A stretch of 60,000 nt of DNA from Symbiodinium natans (GCA_905221605.1 CAJNDS010000025.1:891501-951500), one strand, 5' to 3'; positions 18,769 to 28,894 are shown, counted from the stretch's first letter. The notes: generated from the letters alone by a model not told the origin. Made by a program: numbers and translations.

Positions 18769-19290
18769 CGTTGAGCTGCGCGTCGGGTGAACCACGGCCT
18801 GAATTCTCGCTGGGGGCAAGGTTTCGAGCCTCAAAAAGGGTCTGGGGGTTGTGGCCGCGTTGTCCGGACAGCTGGTGCGAGTGGCAACGGGGCGCGGTAC
18901 CATTACGTGGAGGTGCCTTATCAAACGTCACCATCCAAAAGCAAAGCATCATGAGCATCAGTTGGGTCCGCATCAGCTGGTAGTTCTAGTAGTGCCAGTA
19001 GAGCTGGTAGTGCTCGTAGTGGTAGTAGTGATAATTATACTCATGGGCCGACGCGCATCACCGTTCTTCCCATCGCGGGCAACAAAGAATGCACTTTGTG
19101 GGGTTTTCCGGTCCTTTAATGTGTGGTCCCCACCTGCCAGGTGAGGCTCGCGTAACTTTCTGCGGAGTTTACTGTACCCTAAAAAGCCCGAAACCCGAAA
19201 TTCTAAGCGAAGCTGGTTCTAATCGGTGAGGCTCCGGAAGTCCAAGTTATATATATATATGTATATATAGATAGATATAGATGTGCATAG

Positions 19291-19405
19291 GGTCGAGTTG
19301 GGTTCCAAGGCGAGGCATGGACCAATCGCTGGTGAGCTTCCTGCGGGACCTTCTGGGGCGCTAAGGGGGGCTTGGGTGCTTTTTCATGGCTTTGAGGGGG
19401 CTCCA
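19291..19405 (+). CDS. Putative internal exon, 38 codons
   Basis: Acceptor atgtgcatag, donor GCTCCA|gtaaag. The frame holds E-L-G-S-K-A-R-H-G-P-I-A-G-E-L-P-A-G and A-W-V-L-F-H-G-F-E-G-A-P. An ATG frame within it (M-D-Q-S-L-V-S-F-L-R-D-L-L-G-R) is also open. Short TTTAGGG-like repeats follow in the intron. Confidence 0.45.
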
Positions 19406-19480
19406 GTAAAGCTATTGTCCGTTTAGGGCTTAGGGCTTCGCTTTTTCTTGGGTTGTCGGGTTTTATGAGGGCTGTTGCAG

Positions 19481-19537
19481 CGCGGACTCGGGAGGAAGTT
19501 CTGTTTCAAAGCGGAGTATAGGGTTCGGCTTGGGAAC
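19481..19537 (+). CDS. Putative internal exon, 19 codons
   Basis: Acceptor gagggctgttgcag, donor GGGAAC|gtgagc, both close to consensus; phase 0. Reads R-G-L-G-R-K-F-C-F-K-A-E-Y-R-V-R-L-G-N. It follows the previous exon by 75 bp on the same strand. Confidence 0.5.
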
Positions 19538-19709
19538 GTGAGCCTAGGCTTCATGTACAGTACTTGAGATAGAACGCCCAAAAGGTTTGGGGTTTAGGGG
19601 TTGAGAGCCGCAACTTGCATCCCCGGCTGACTGCCCAAGCCCGGATGCACAGGGGTTTAGGGTTTGCGGTTTAAACCCCCCCCCCCCCATAAGGACCTGC
19701 CCCTTGCAG

Positions 19710-19757
19710 CGGCCGGACGGCGCAATCTAGCCACGCAGTTTCAGAGTCAAGGCCTGG
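19710..19757 (+). CDS. Putative internal exon, 15 codons
   Basis: Acceptor ctgccccttgcag, donor CCTGG|gtaggg. Reads A-G-R-R-N-L-A-T-Q-F-Q-S-Q-G-L. Intron sequence on both sides carries TTTAGGG repeats. Confidence 0.45.
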
Positions 19758-20625
19758 GTAGGGGTGGAGAGCGTATTTAGGGTTGAAGGGTTTTGTGTTT
19801 AGGTTTAGGGTTCAGGGTTTAGGGTTTAGGGTGTTAGTGTTCAGGATTTAGGGTCTCTTCTATACAAGCCCTAGGTTATCAGCAATCGTATACTACATTC
19901 AGTTGATAACACCGTCCAAAAGAAGCACGTCACAGAGCATGCTAAAACTGTATATGCACATATCGTGCCTGGGGGGGTTCTGGTATGGTAGACCGTATAC
20001 ACCTATGAAAGCCCAATTGTTGAGCCTTTTTGCGCATAGTATATAGGATGGGCTAGAGGACCTTAACCCAAAACTGAAACTGGTCACCGTCTTGGGGTTG
20101 AGGGCTGTGCGTACCCTGGTTCTCAGGATTGCGATACTCGAAAGTTGTGTCAGCCTTCCTTCATCAATCAAGTGTTTCCACTACCTGTCATTGAGCTTCC
20201 TTACGTATGAATGGCTTGTTCTGCATAGAGGGCCGATCGAGCCCCCAAGTAGCAAAGTTCGCATCATGTTTAAATCTTCAGGGCTTGAGATTTTGAGTCT
20301 TTAAGGACAATCAGACCGGATCCAGCAGGCATGTCCTATACAGGTCCGGAGGTTCATCCAGTTCTTCATGAATTACGTGGCGTGTGTGTGAGCCTTAATA
20401 GAGCCTAAACCCTAAGCAGCCAGTAATCCCGAAACCCGATACATCCCGTAAGCCCCGAAGCCCTAAGCGTCAGCCCTTGGCCCGCTAAGCCCTAAACTCT
20501 ACCTTAAGAACCCACAACCTTTTTTGTAGGTTCCCTAAGGCCCTAAGAACCCGCTAAGGGGTCTTATATAAAGAGCCTACAAAGAAGTGGGTTTTGGGTG
20601 CTTAAGGTACTGCCCCAAGCGCCAG

Positions 20626-20723
20626 GCATCGTCAACAGGAGTCAGCTTGCTGGGATCAACCCAGTGGATGTTGATCTGGGGGCTGAAGATTCGACACTCG
20701 GCGCTTCTGAAGGGGCTGGGTAG
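20626..20723 (+). CDS. Putative terminal exon
   Basis: Acceptor ccaagcgccag, then I-V-N-R-S-Q-L-A-G-I-N-P-V-D-V-D-L-G and an acidic tail to TAG. The TAG overlaps a possible gtagtt donor, so it may be internal. Good candidate for the 3' end of the 18.3-20.7 kb exon series. Confidence 0.5.
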
Positions 20724-20928
20724 TTAACCTTTAATTTTTTTGGTTATATCGAATCCTAGTACAAATACAAAGTTAACCTTTTGTGGGCTAGGGTATGCGG
20801 CCCCTAAGGTTTAGAATTTAGGTTCAGGGAGGTGATCGTCCTCCAGTGAATCCTGCTGGCTTGCCTGGTTTGATGTTTCGTTGGGTTGCGGGGAAGCGGG
20901 GGGGGGGGGATGGTTCGTCCATTGCCAG

Positions 20929-20971
20929 GGAGTCGTCATTTATGCTCTACCCAGCAACAAGAATGACAGAG
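20929..20971 (+). CDS. Putative short exon
   Basis: Acceptor cattgccag; reads G-V-V-I-Y-A-L-P-S-N-K-N-D-R; donor AGAG|gtcacc. The frame stays open past the donor for another 13 codons to TGA. Confidence 0.4.
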
Positions 20972-21080
20972 GTCACCTCGTTTTGAACGGGAGTCTTTCA
21001 AGGACGTGATACCAGGTGTAGGGGGAAACTCAAGGCCAGAAAGCCAGGAGCGCACATGTCAGGTTAGCTCGGCGAAAAAG

Positions 21081-21102
21081 GGGGGGGGGGGGGGGGGGGG
21101 GG
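21081..21102 (+). repeat. Poly-G tract
   Basis: About 22 consecutive G just before an ATG at 21104 that opens a GC-rich 60-codon frame of uncertain status. Confidence 0.9.
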
Positions 21103-21215
21103 TATGGCATCTTCTTTGGGCACAAGGCGTCTTTTTCCCCCTGCGCCCAGCCGTGATGTAGCAGCTTGGACAGGCTGTGAAGCGGCTGAAGCACCGGGCA
21201 AGGTGGGGTGCACAG

Positions 21216-21345
21216 CGACCTTGTTGAGATCAGCTATCCCCTTCGCGATATCAGCGACGAAAACACCAAAACGGTTGTTTCCATGAGCGAATCACTTAGC
21301 TCATGCAAGAGAGATGTGGATCAGCCACGTCCCTCATACAACCAG
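21216..21345 (+). CDS. Putative internal exon, 43 codons
   Basis: Acceptor gggtgcacag, donor AACCAG|gttgta; 130 nt fits 1 + 43 codons. Acidic and polar: L-V-E-I-S-Y-P-L-R-D-I-S-D-E-N-T-K-T, later D-V-D-Q-P-R-P-S-Y-N-Q. No Trp or repeats; looks like a flexible region. Confidence 0.55.
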
Positions 21346-21557
21346 GTTGTAAGCATGAAACGGCTTCCGGCGGCTTCCGGAAAACATTGGTGCTGTGAGC
21401 GACCATGCTTCATCACCGAAATAGCTCGATAACTGAGTCAGCCCCCCCCTTTTAAAGTTTGAAAGCAGCACATCTGTTCCAAAGCCAAGCGCCAAGCAAC
21501 TTGGCCTCTTACTTCCCCTTCATGTCTTGATGTTTCTGCCTGCAACCGCGGTCTGGC

Positions 21558-21659
21558 ATGCTGTGTAAGGCGTGCGAACTCTCTTACCCTATGTGTGTCG
21601 AGCTGAATGTTGGCTTTGAACCGTGGGCTGTGCTCACGACTGTGATAAACTCATGGCAG
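21558..21659 (+). CDS. Putative first exon, 34 codons
   Basis: ATG with M-L-C-K-A-C-E-L-S-Y-P-M-C-V-E-L, then F-E-P-W-A-V-L-T-T-V-I-N-S-W-Q and donor CAG|gtcggg; phase 0. C-K-A-C could coordinate metal or start a secretory peptide. Confidence 0.5.
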
Positions 21660-21749
21660 GTCGGGGGAGGGGGCGGCGGGAGGGACGGGAAGCGAAAATG
21701 CGTGCGAAGGAAATGGAGTAGAGACCCAGAGTTCCTGGTATCATGAGAG

Positions 21750-21959
21750 TTAAGACTGCCGAACACGCTGTTCCAGTTTTTGCATTGAGGCGGTAGCTGC
21801 CCAGCCTAGCGAAGCTGCAGCACACAGCTCTTGCGCTGCTGTAGGTGCCAGAAATAATACCAAGATGGTGATGGCCCCATTTCCGATGGTGTCTGTGACG
21901 TAAGGATCACCCGAAACAACGTCATCGCACAGCTGGCCACAGCTCCCTGGCTTGTGCAT
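21750..21959 (-). CDS. Small membrane protein candidate, 69 aa
   Basis: ATG start, Cys-containing N-terminus, D-P-Y-V-T-D-T-I-G-N-G, then a membrane-like stretch A-I-T-I-L-V-L-F-L-A-P and an amphipathic C-terminal helix ending Q-R-V-R-Q-S. Continuous and free of repeats. Could be a terminal exon. Confidence 0.5.
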   Translation of the reverse strand: MHKPGSCGQLCDDVVSGDPYVTDTIGNGAITILVLFLAPTAAQELCAAASLGWAATASMQKLEQRVRQS

Positions 21960-22192
21960 CCAAGTCCCCGGAGGCTTTCGAAACAGCAGGGCGTAGTAGA
22001 GGAAGCAGAGTAGACTCTACTATACTATACGGTTGCTTTCCTGTATCGTATCGTACAGTATACTATATATATATACATATATTTTATTTATATATTTCTA
22101 TATGTATATATGTATATATATATATATAGTGAGCATGTCTTGACTTTACGTGCTTCCCTTTCAACAGAGGGACCTTATAGTGTCAGAGCATC

Positions 22193-22240
22193 ATGGCTTG
22201 GAGTGCGTGGGTCGGCATTTCAGGCCGTTTCAGGCTTCAG
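22193..22240 (+). CDS. Putative first exon, 16 codons
   Basis: ATG, A-W-S-A-W-V-G-I-S-G-R-F-R-L-Q, donor CAG|gtttga. Short, so weaker evidence. Confidence 0.35.
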
Positions 22241-22425
22241 GTTTGAACTGCGGCTTGAACGGCTTCAGGGCAGTAGCTGCTAGGTGGTGACCCCCAGAAT
22301 GAAAGTGCACATGTTTGTGCTTGCTTCTGGTGTCAGCGTTTAGTACGAGAACTATCATAAATCACCCAGTTGCACGAACGATGCCACTGGTGGCAACGGC
22401 TGTCTCCAATTAGATACGTTTTTGC

Positions 22426-22533
22426 ATGCTCAAACATAAGGCGAAGGACGTGGAGAGGGAGAAGTCCAAGAAAAAGACGGACATTTTTGACTTCGCCGCT
22501 GCACCGTCCACGATGCTCGACGCATCCGAAAAT
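22426..22533 (+). CDS. Putative first exon, 36 codons
   Basis: ATG, then a very basic helix (H-K-A-K-D-V-E-R-E-K-S-K-K-K-T) and D-I-F-D-F-A-A-A-P-S-T-M-L; donor GAAAAT|gtaatg. The following intron holds a TA run, then CCCTAAA repeats, and ends ccctag at 22594. Confidence 0.55.
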
Positions 22534-22594
22534 GTAATGTATGTATATATATATATATATCCCTAAACCCTGAACCCTAAACCCTAAACCCTAG

Positions 22595-22764
22595 TGTGTT
22601 GGGATTGGTTACACCCCGCTTCAGACTTAGCCGAGGATCCTGGCGAATCAAGCGCAAGCACAGGCCCTTTTGACAGGGGCGGGGTGTGCTCTTCAAAGTT
22701 TCGGGCTTGTTTAGGCTCCAGCGTAGATGGTTGGGATGTTCACCCTTATACCAACAGTCCTTAA
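22595..22764 (+). CDS. Putative 3' exon reading into foldback family 1
   Basis: Acceptor ccctaaaccctag. The best frame is W-D-W-L-H-P-A-S-D-L-A-E-D-P-G-E-S-S, then a Gly/Ser-rich part. From 22731 it is in a family 1 element and ends W-D-V-H-P-Y-T-N-S-P-stop. The other two frames close earlier, and the phase with the previous exon does not match this frame. Confidence 0.45.
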
Positions 22765-22793
22765 TCGGGATGATAGTACCCCCCTAATATAAT
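22731..22793 (+). mobile_element. Foldback family 1, copy c, left half
   Basis: ttgggatgttcacccttata through cccccctaatataatga; the right arm is missing. Confidence 0.6.
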
Positions 22794-22960
22794 GACCATT
22801 TGCTATAGTAAGTAGACTCTACTGCACCATTTCAAGTTCAAGTGGCACATGCGCGCCACGAGCTTCTTTCTCCAAAGTTGCCCTCATCGAGCACGTCCTA
22901 AGGTGCGCAATGCAAGTACACACCAGGGCCCACCTTGAAATCCCCTCATCCTCGATCCCT

Positions 22961-22970
22961 AAACTAAACC

Positions 22971-23058
<88 letters not shown>

Positions 23059-23390
23059 ACCTCAACCCTCAACCCTAAACCCTAGACCCTAGACCCGAAA
23101 CCCTAAACCCTTAACCCTAAACCCTAAACCCTAAACCCTAAACCCTAAACCCTAAACCCTAAACCCTAAACCCTAAACCCTAAACCCTAAACCCTAAACC
23201 CTAAACCCTAAACCCTAAACCCTAAACCCTAAACCCTAAACCCTAAACCCTAAACCCCTATCCCTAAACCCTCAACCCTCAACCCTCAACCCTCAACCCT
23301 AAACCCTAAACCCTCAACCCTAAACCCTAAACCCTAAACCCTAAACCCTCACCTAAACCCTAAACCTTAAACCCTAAACCCTAGATTTTC
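22961..23390 (+). repeat. Largest interstitial telomeric array (CCCTCAA then CCCTAAA)
   Basis: About 13 CCCTCAA units, then more than 20 CCCTAAA units, then a second short CCCTCAA block and CCCTAAA to 23385. Orientation is C-rich on plus. Two homogenised variants side by side indicate separate expansion events. It ends 17 bp before an exon. Confidence 0.95.
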
Positions 23391-23406
23391 CCACTTAAAA
23401 ACGCAG

Positions 23407-23487
23407 GCCAAAGAGGCCCTAGATGCCGCCGCATCCGCCCGGGATGCCTTGGCTTCGGCCACCAGGGAGCTTGCCCAGGCCCCCTTT
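23407..23487 (+). CDS. Putative internal exon between oppositely oriented telomeric arrays
   Basis: Acceptor cttaaaaacgcag, donor CCCTTT|gtaggg; 27 codons. Reads A-K-E-A-L-D-A-A-A-S-A-R-D-A-L-A-S-A-T-R, then E-L-A-Q, an Ala-rich coiled-coil pattern. CCCTAAA lies upstream and TTTATAGGG/TTTAGGG downstream, so both adjoining introns have telomere-like ends facing this exon. Confidence 0.6.
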
Positions 23488-23715
23488 GTAGGGTTTATTG
23501 GGTTTATAGGGTTTTTAGGGTTTATTGGGTTTATAGGGTTTATAGGGTTTCTAGGGTTTACAGGGTTTACTGGGTTTTTAGGGTTTATGGGGTTTACAGG
23601 GTTTGTAGGGTTTATACGGTTTATAGGGTTTATTGGGTTGTCAGGGTTTAGGGTTTTAGGGTTTAGGGGTTTAGTTAGGGTTAGGGTTTCGTTTAGGGTT
23701 TAGGGTTTAGGGACA
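23488..23715 (+). repeat. TTTATAGGG/TTTTAGGG variant telomeric array at a donor site
   Basis: gtagggtttattgggtttat and variants at 9-bp spacing for about 150 bp, then 7-bp TTTAGGG. The 9-bp unit gives a Gly-Phe-Ile-like ORF with no stops, an artefact. Confidence 0.9.
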
Positions 23716-23900
23716 GTTTTCTCTGTGGTTCGCTGTTGTTGTGTAGTTCTGTCCTGCGTACAAGTTCTATTGAAGTTTCCTACATGCTGTGTGCCACGTG
23801 TTGCCTTCTTGCTCTACATTTCATGTCTTCCTAAACCCCCAACACGAAACCCTCTTTACAGCGAACTTACCCTATAACCCTCAACCCTGAACCCTCACAG

Positions 23901-23936
23901 TTTGAGCCGTACAGCAAGAGAAGCATCGACGTCTAG
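23901..23936 (+). CDS. Putative short terminal exon
   Basis: Acceptor accctgaaccctcacag, then F-E-P-Y-S-K-R-S-I-D-V-stop. Short, but the acceptor is strong and again fed by CCCTAAA-like repeats. Confidence 0.4.
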   Translation, partial: FEPYSKRSIDV

Positions 23937-24316
23937 CAAGTTGCGCTGCTTATTTGTTCCCATGTGTTTCCTGGTTGTTTTGAAGGTCTCCGTTTCTTTC
24001 CTACCTACCAACCCTGCAACTGAGGCCACGCGATAGTCTGCGCAGTACATGCTCAAACGCAGTAGTCAAACGAGTACACACCATTCCGAATTGCCCTAGC
24101 CTCGCCGACTACTGCACATTGCAGCATATTACAAGGCAGTGGAGGCCACCATATATAGGCGTCCTTTCACTGCATGCGGCGCGGCACATCTCCAAGGCAA
24201 GGGCAAGTCTCCCTACCCTGAGCCTGCGCAGTGAAGGGGCCTTTGGAGCATTGGAAAGTACATCCATGAAGCAGCAACCACATCAACCCCAAACCCTAAA
24301 CCCGTCCGGGTTGCGC

Positions 24317-24549
24317 CTCAGGAAAGGGGGCGGACTGGGACAGCTTTGGAGGCATCGTGAGACCAAGCTGACTTTTCCAGCGCAACGCCGCGACGCCCAC
24401 AGCGAGTTCTACGGAGTCTGAACTTCTGTCTGTCAACAACTTGCGCCCCATTCCCACAAAAACAAAGTCCCCCACACCCAAGCGCCCGACACCGGCCACC
24501 AGTAGCAGCTGCGCTTCACTTAGCGCTTCAAGAGCATCCACGCCGCGGT
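24317..24549 (-). CDS. Two-exon minus-strand gene, exon 2 (77 codons)
   Basis: Acceptor gttggcaaaag. The frame holds V-D-A-L-E-A-L-S-E-A-Q-L-L-L-V-A-G-V-G, then G-D-F-V-F-V-G-M-G-R-K-L-L-T and a Pro-rich end. It closes at CCTGAG|gcgcaa, a GC-type donor followed 12 bp later by TTTAGGG. Length is exactly 2 + 77 codons. The plus strand holds a competing frame (24119-24421). Confidence 0.45.
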
Positions 24550-24591
24550 CTTTTGCCAACAGGAAGCTCTGAGAGCGTCAAAGCGGACTGC

Positions 24592-24691
24592 CTGCGCCCG
24601 CAAAGCAACGGCCCTCGCCAGTCGTCTTCCACGCAATGATGTGCGGATTTGGGTTCTGCAGGCTGAGGCTTAGTGAGGAGTCTTCTAGCCC
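24592..24691 (-). CDS. Two-exon minus-strand gene, exon 1 of the pair
   Basis: Acceptor ttcatctggcag; frame L-E-D-S-S-L-S-L-S-L-Q-N-P-N-P-H-I-I-A-W, then K-T-T-G-E-G-R-C-F; ends G|gcagtcc, a GC donor. The 42-nt intron (24550-24591) joins to exon 2 in phase 1. GC-AG introns are common in dinoflagellates but not exclusive to them. Confidence 0.45.
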
Positions 24692-24833
24692 CTGCCAGAT
24701 GAAGACCTCCGTTCATTCCAGTAAAAAATACCCCATAGTCTAGAGCCAGAGTAGGCTGATCTATCAAAGGTACTCTGAACCTAGTTGCTTAGTGCAGTTT
24801 CAACAGCGTTTGGGCCACCTTTCGGTAGAAGAA

Positions 24834-24889
24834 CCCTAAACCCTAAACCCTAAACCCTAAACCCTAAACCCTAAACCCTAAACCCTAAA
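24834..24889 (+). repeat. CCCTAAA array
   Basis: Eight perfect CCCTAAA units directly upstream of the 24913 exon. Confidence 0.95.
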
Positions 24890-24912
24890 AGTGAAAGGGG
24901 ATCGACTCTCAG

Positions 24913-24993
24913 CTTCCTCTGCCCAGAACGGCAACGCTGCGCTGAGTGCCCAGACGGCGCAAAATCTGCAGGCCCCTTTGGGGCAAATGACGG
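24913..24993 (+). CDS. Putative internal exon, Ala/Gln-rich
   Basis: Acceptor gatcgactctcag 23 bp after a CCCTAAA array, donor ATGACGG|gtagag. Reads S-S-A-Q-N-G-N-A-A-L-S-A-Q-T-A-Q-N-L-Q, then A-P-L-G-Q-M-T. Confidence 0.5.
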
Positions 24994-25385
24994 GTAGAGC
25001 CCTTAACTCAAAGATTCCAGTACCGCTGAAGTCAGGAATATACCGTACATCATACTAAGGTTCCCCTATAGAACAATTAAGGAAAATTCAGTAACTGAGG
25101 GGTATTGGGCTTTTTAGGCCTAAACCCAAACAGACCCTTTCCAGGGGCTGACAAATGAAAACAAGCTGGGTGAGTGAGTGTATTCCAGTGTTTCGGGTTT
25201 AGGGTTAGGGTTTAGGGTTTGCTAGTGTAGTACCCAACCGCACCGAGCCAATGCCATGATGGACTTCACGTTGGTCCTTACATGCTTCGGTACGTCCTGT
25301 GAGGAGTTGGGCTGGGTGTTTACAGGAAATCCTAATTTGTTCTTGCTTTGCCTCTGCCAGCAGCACCCTAAACCCTAAACCCTAG

Positions 25386-25508
25386 ACCCATTGGTGCCCC
25401 CACACACCCAAATCAGCACCTCCAAGAACACCCTCGACCAGCTGAACCGCGTGAACCTGCAAGCCGCAGATCTCGACGTCAGCGGCTTGCTTTCACAGAG
25501 AACGTCTT
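25386..25508 (+). CDS. Putative internal exon with CCCTAG acceptor
   Basis: Acceptor aaccctaaaccctag. Frame P-L-V-P-P-H-T-Q-I-S-T-S-K-N-T-L-D-Q-L-N, then R-V-N-L-Q-A-A-D-L-D-V-S-G-L-L; donor TCTT|gtagga. The intron start is repeated twice downstream (about 25590 and 25685) as diverged ~90-bp copies. Confidence 0.55.
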
Positions 25509-25794
25509 GTAGGAGAACAGTTTTGCCACTAGTAGAGTGTAGACATCATATTGAAAGATCCTTAATAACTAATATTCCAGTATACTTTCAGAACGTCTTG
25601 TACTGGAACAGCTATACCACCAGTAGAGCGTGCTTCACTATGAACGTCAAGTAGAACCGGTGTAACTGACAAGTGTCAGAGTCAGTGTAGACATGCTATT
25701 ATTCAAAGATCCTTAATATTCTAGTATACTTACTTTCAAATCATTCGATATTACAAACATTACCATAAGATCCATTTATACAGGATTTTTGAAG

Positions 25795-26255
25795 CCTTCA
25801 GGGCCCACAGGCCTTCAGGGCCCACATGCGGGTCCTGAAAGATCTTTTGGGATCCTTTAAGGCCCACATGACAGAGCCTGAAGGATTTTTTGGAAACCTT
25901 CAGGCCCCACATGCGGCGCCTGAAGGACTTTGTTTGAAACCTTGAGGCCCCAAATGCGGGCCTGAAGGATTTTGGAATCCTTCAGGGCCCACCACATGCG
26001 GGGCCTGTTTTGGGAATCCTTCCGGGCCCACATGCGGGGCCTGAAGGATTTTTTTGAATCCTTCAGGGCCCACATGCAGGGCCTGAAGGATTTTTGGAAT
26101 CCTTCAAGCCCACCACATGCGGGCCTGAAGGGTTTTTTGGAAGGGTGTTGTGGAATCCTTCAGGGCCCACATGCGGGGCCTGAAGCGTTTTTCGGAATCC
26201 TTCAGGGCCCACATGCGGGGCCTGAAGGGTTTTGTGGAATCCTTCCAAACGGACA
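25795..26255. repeat. Tandem array of about ten palindromes
   Basis: Units of about 60 bp. In each, aatccttcagggccc-acatgcg-gggcctgaaggatt is a near-perfect hairpin separated by short T-rich spacers. Compensating differences between arms of some units may exist. Six-frame ORFs here are repeat artefacts. Confidence 0.9.
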
Positions 26256-26398
26256 TGCGGGAAATGTAAGAAGCACAAAAAATTTGACCAGTGCACAAAG
26301 GCAAAACCCACAAAAAGGTGCAAGAAACACAAGAAAATGTATTTTGGCGTCGGCCTCAGAAGTAGGAATTGGCAATCGAGTCAGGATTTTTCATTCAG

Positions 26399-26469
26399 GA
26401 AGGTCATCCAGAGGATCCATATCTTCATTTTCAAGTACTGTCCGCCTCAAGCCCGGCCTGCTGCAAACA
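26399..26469 (+). CDS. Putative exon
   Basis: Acceptor gatttttcattcag, then K-V-I-Q-R-I-H-I-F-I-F-K-Y-C-P-P-Q-A-R. A-rich sequence on both sides (26262-26340 and 26465-26525) looks non-coding. The 3' end is not defined. Confidence 0.35.
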
Positions 26470-26728
26470 CAAAAAATCACCCAAAAGAGAGCAAAAAACA
26501 AACGAAAATCACAAAAGAAATTTGGATTTGAAGATTCTTTGTTTTTTTCTTTATTCTTATTTGTTTCAGAAATCTTAGTTTAGCATGTATGGCCCCAAAT
26601 CCGTGTATCTAGTATAGAGCAGACAGTGTCTATAAGAGCTGTCACATATCGAGGGCGGGGGCGAACATGTCTAGCGTGTGTGTACACAGAAGCCACATCC
26701 CTCGCAACCAAGGTGGGGTTTCTGCCAG

Positions 26729-26816
26729 CATTGCCACTCGGCGTGCAGTATTCCGCCCCAAAGACCCAAACCCGGAAACCCCAGAACATGTGGTTAGAAT
26801 ATTCTCGTGCGCTACC
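26729..26816 (+). CDS. Putative internal exon, 29 codons
   Basis: Acceptor tttctgccag, donor GCTACC|gtaggg; 88 nt = 1 + 29 codons. Frame I-A-T-R-R-A-V-F-R-P-K-D-P-N-P-E-T-P-E, then H-V-V-R-I-F-S-C. Another frame is also open. Confidence 0.5.
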
Positions 26817-26961
26817 GTAGGGTCTACTTTAATTAATATGTGCTGCATGCTTTTGTGACAGCATGGCAGGGTCTACTGTCGGGTGGTACGCTGGCGCGTT
26901 GCCTGGTGTAGTCTAGCGTCATGTAGTCATGTAGTATCCCCTTTTGGTACGAATGCTGAGC

Positions 26962-27055
26962 CGCTGGTTCACGATCCGAGGACCAACAGATCGCGTCTGG
27001 AGGCTTCGTCTCAGGCAGACGGCTGGGAACGCTGGAGACTAGGGTTCAAGAAGGA
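26962..27055 (+). CDS. Exonic island before the TAG repeat
   Basis: Two frames are open. One ends A-D-G-W-E-R-W-R-L-G-F-K-K-E-stop; the other is an ATG ORF, M-L-S-R-W-F-T-I-R-G-P-T. Base composition suits an exon; frame unresolved. Confidence 0.35.
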
Positions 27056-27076
27056 GTAGTCGTAGCATAGGTTGGA

Positions 27077-27656
<580 letters not shown>

Positions 27657-27769
27657 AGGAGGAGGTACGTACGCATGTCGTATTTAGCGCCGCGTCCGTT
27701 TGCATTTTTCGGACCGTTTTTCGTCGGTAAAATCGGTGTTTCTGTCAACGATGCTCGTTTTTTCGCAAG

Positions 27770-27874
27770 GCCCCAGGCAGCCAACCAAGACCACCCCCAA
27801 GCCAAACCAAGCCAAGCCAGAGCCGATTTTCAACAAAAGCTATTCGAGCAAGGCCCCTCATAGGAATTGCAAGG
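27770..27874 (+). CDS. Putative exon, Pro/Lys-rich, consensus donor
   Basis: Acceptor ttttttcgcaag; frame P-R-Q-P-T-K-T-T-P-K-P-N-Q-A-K-P-E-P-I-F, then N-K-S-Y-S-S-K-A-P-H; donor GCAAGG|gtaagc. A second frame from an ATG at 27675 is also open to 27863. Confidence 0.45.
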
Positions 27875-28315
27875 GTAAGCCGAGAGATCTATGTGAAACA
27901 GCATCTGAAGCAAGAGCTGTCTAAACCGTTGACATCGGCGAACTATGCAAAGATGCAAATGCAAAGGACTGTAAATACCGGCATCTCCGCACTTGGCAGA
28001 AGCGGGGGAAAGGTCAAAACATTCTAGCAAGCACCCGGCAGTCCTGAGAAACGGCCCTTTGAGGCCCAGCGTTTCCATGCGTGTGCTGAAAACACTGTAA
28101 ATCGCAGCGTTTTCGGGCTGCTAGTGGTTGTTGTCGTTGTCGTAGTTGTACCGACTACTTGCAGATCTAACAGTAGTCGTAGGAGTAATCGTAGTGCCAG
28201 TTTGCCTACTTCCTATTACCAACTTACAGCTATCATAACTACAATTACTGATGCTACTGATTTTACCCCATCACTCTTACTACCACCGCTATTGCTGAAG
28301 TGTGTTCACCTTCAG

Positions 28316-28385
28316 TTTTCCGACCATGACCCCATGCCGGCGGCATCCAAGGAGATGGTGGAATTGTATGGCCCCCCGGCTTCAG
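28316..28385 (+). CDS. Putative internal exon, 23 codons
   Basis: Acceptor tgtgttcaccttcag, donor GCTTCAG|gtgcac. Reads F-S-D-H-D-P-M-P-A-A-S-K-E-M-V-E-L-Y-G-P, then P-A-S. Good splice signals and polar composition. Confidence 0.55.
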
Positions 28386-28625
28386 GTGCACGTTGTATGT
28401 AATATGATCGACATGCACGGCCTAGTACAAGGTTGGGTGGCACGGCTTACCATAGCTGCCGTACAGTCTATCAAAAGGTATACAGATAATATAAGCAGAT
28501 AATATTTTTATAGGGACATACAGACCTATAGATAGATGTGTGTATAGACGTATGTAGATATAGGGATAGTTTGCAAGCAGCATGCAGAGCGCCTGCTGAA
28601 TATGCATCTCTGTTATTGCATGCAG

Positions 28626-28696
28626 ACGCGCCTGGGAAGCTTCCTGTGTCCTTTGCATACCAAAGTCCAGGGTCCCATTTGGAGCCCGAAGCCTCG
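28626..28696 (+). CDS. Putative internal exon, 23 codons
   Basis: Acceptor tattgcatgcag, donor GCCTCG|gtttcc; TTTAGGG repeats 20 bp inside the intron. Reads A-P-G-K-L-P-V-S-F-A-Y-Q-S-P-G-S-H-L-E-P, then E-A-S. Confidence 0.45.
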
Positions 28697-28894
28697 GTTT
28701 CCGGATTCAGGGTTTGGGGTTTAGGGTTTAGTGTCCAAGTTCAAGCTTCCTTAGCTTCGATCGTTACCCTGAAGCCCATTTATAGGACTCTAAACTGGGA
28801 CACCTAAGGTTGTACCCTTGGGTTTGGGCACCCTTGTTAAGGGACCTCCAAACGAAACATACGATAATTGTATTGAAGCAGGTAGGCAATCCTC

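Noticed and set aside
20092-20304. Open frames on both strands (70 codons plus, 90 codons minus)
   Set aside because: Both look moderately coding and exclude each other; no decisive splice signals, so neither is called.
22961-23390. Chromosome end (true telomere)
   Set aside because: The array is internal, has unique exon-like sequence within 20 bp on its right, and similar tracts occur throughout the window.
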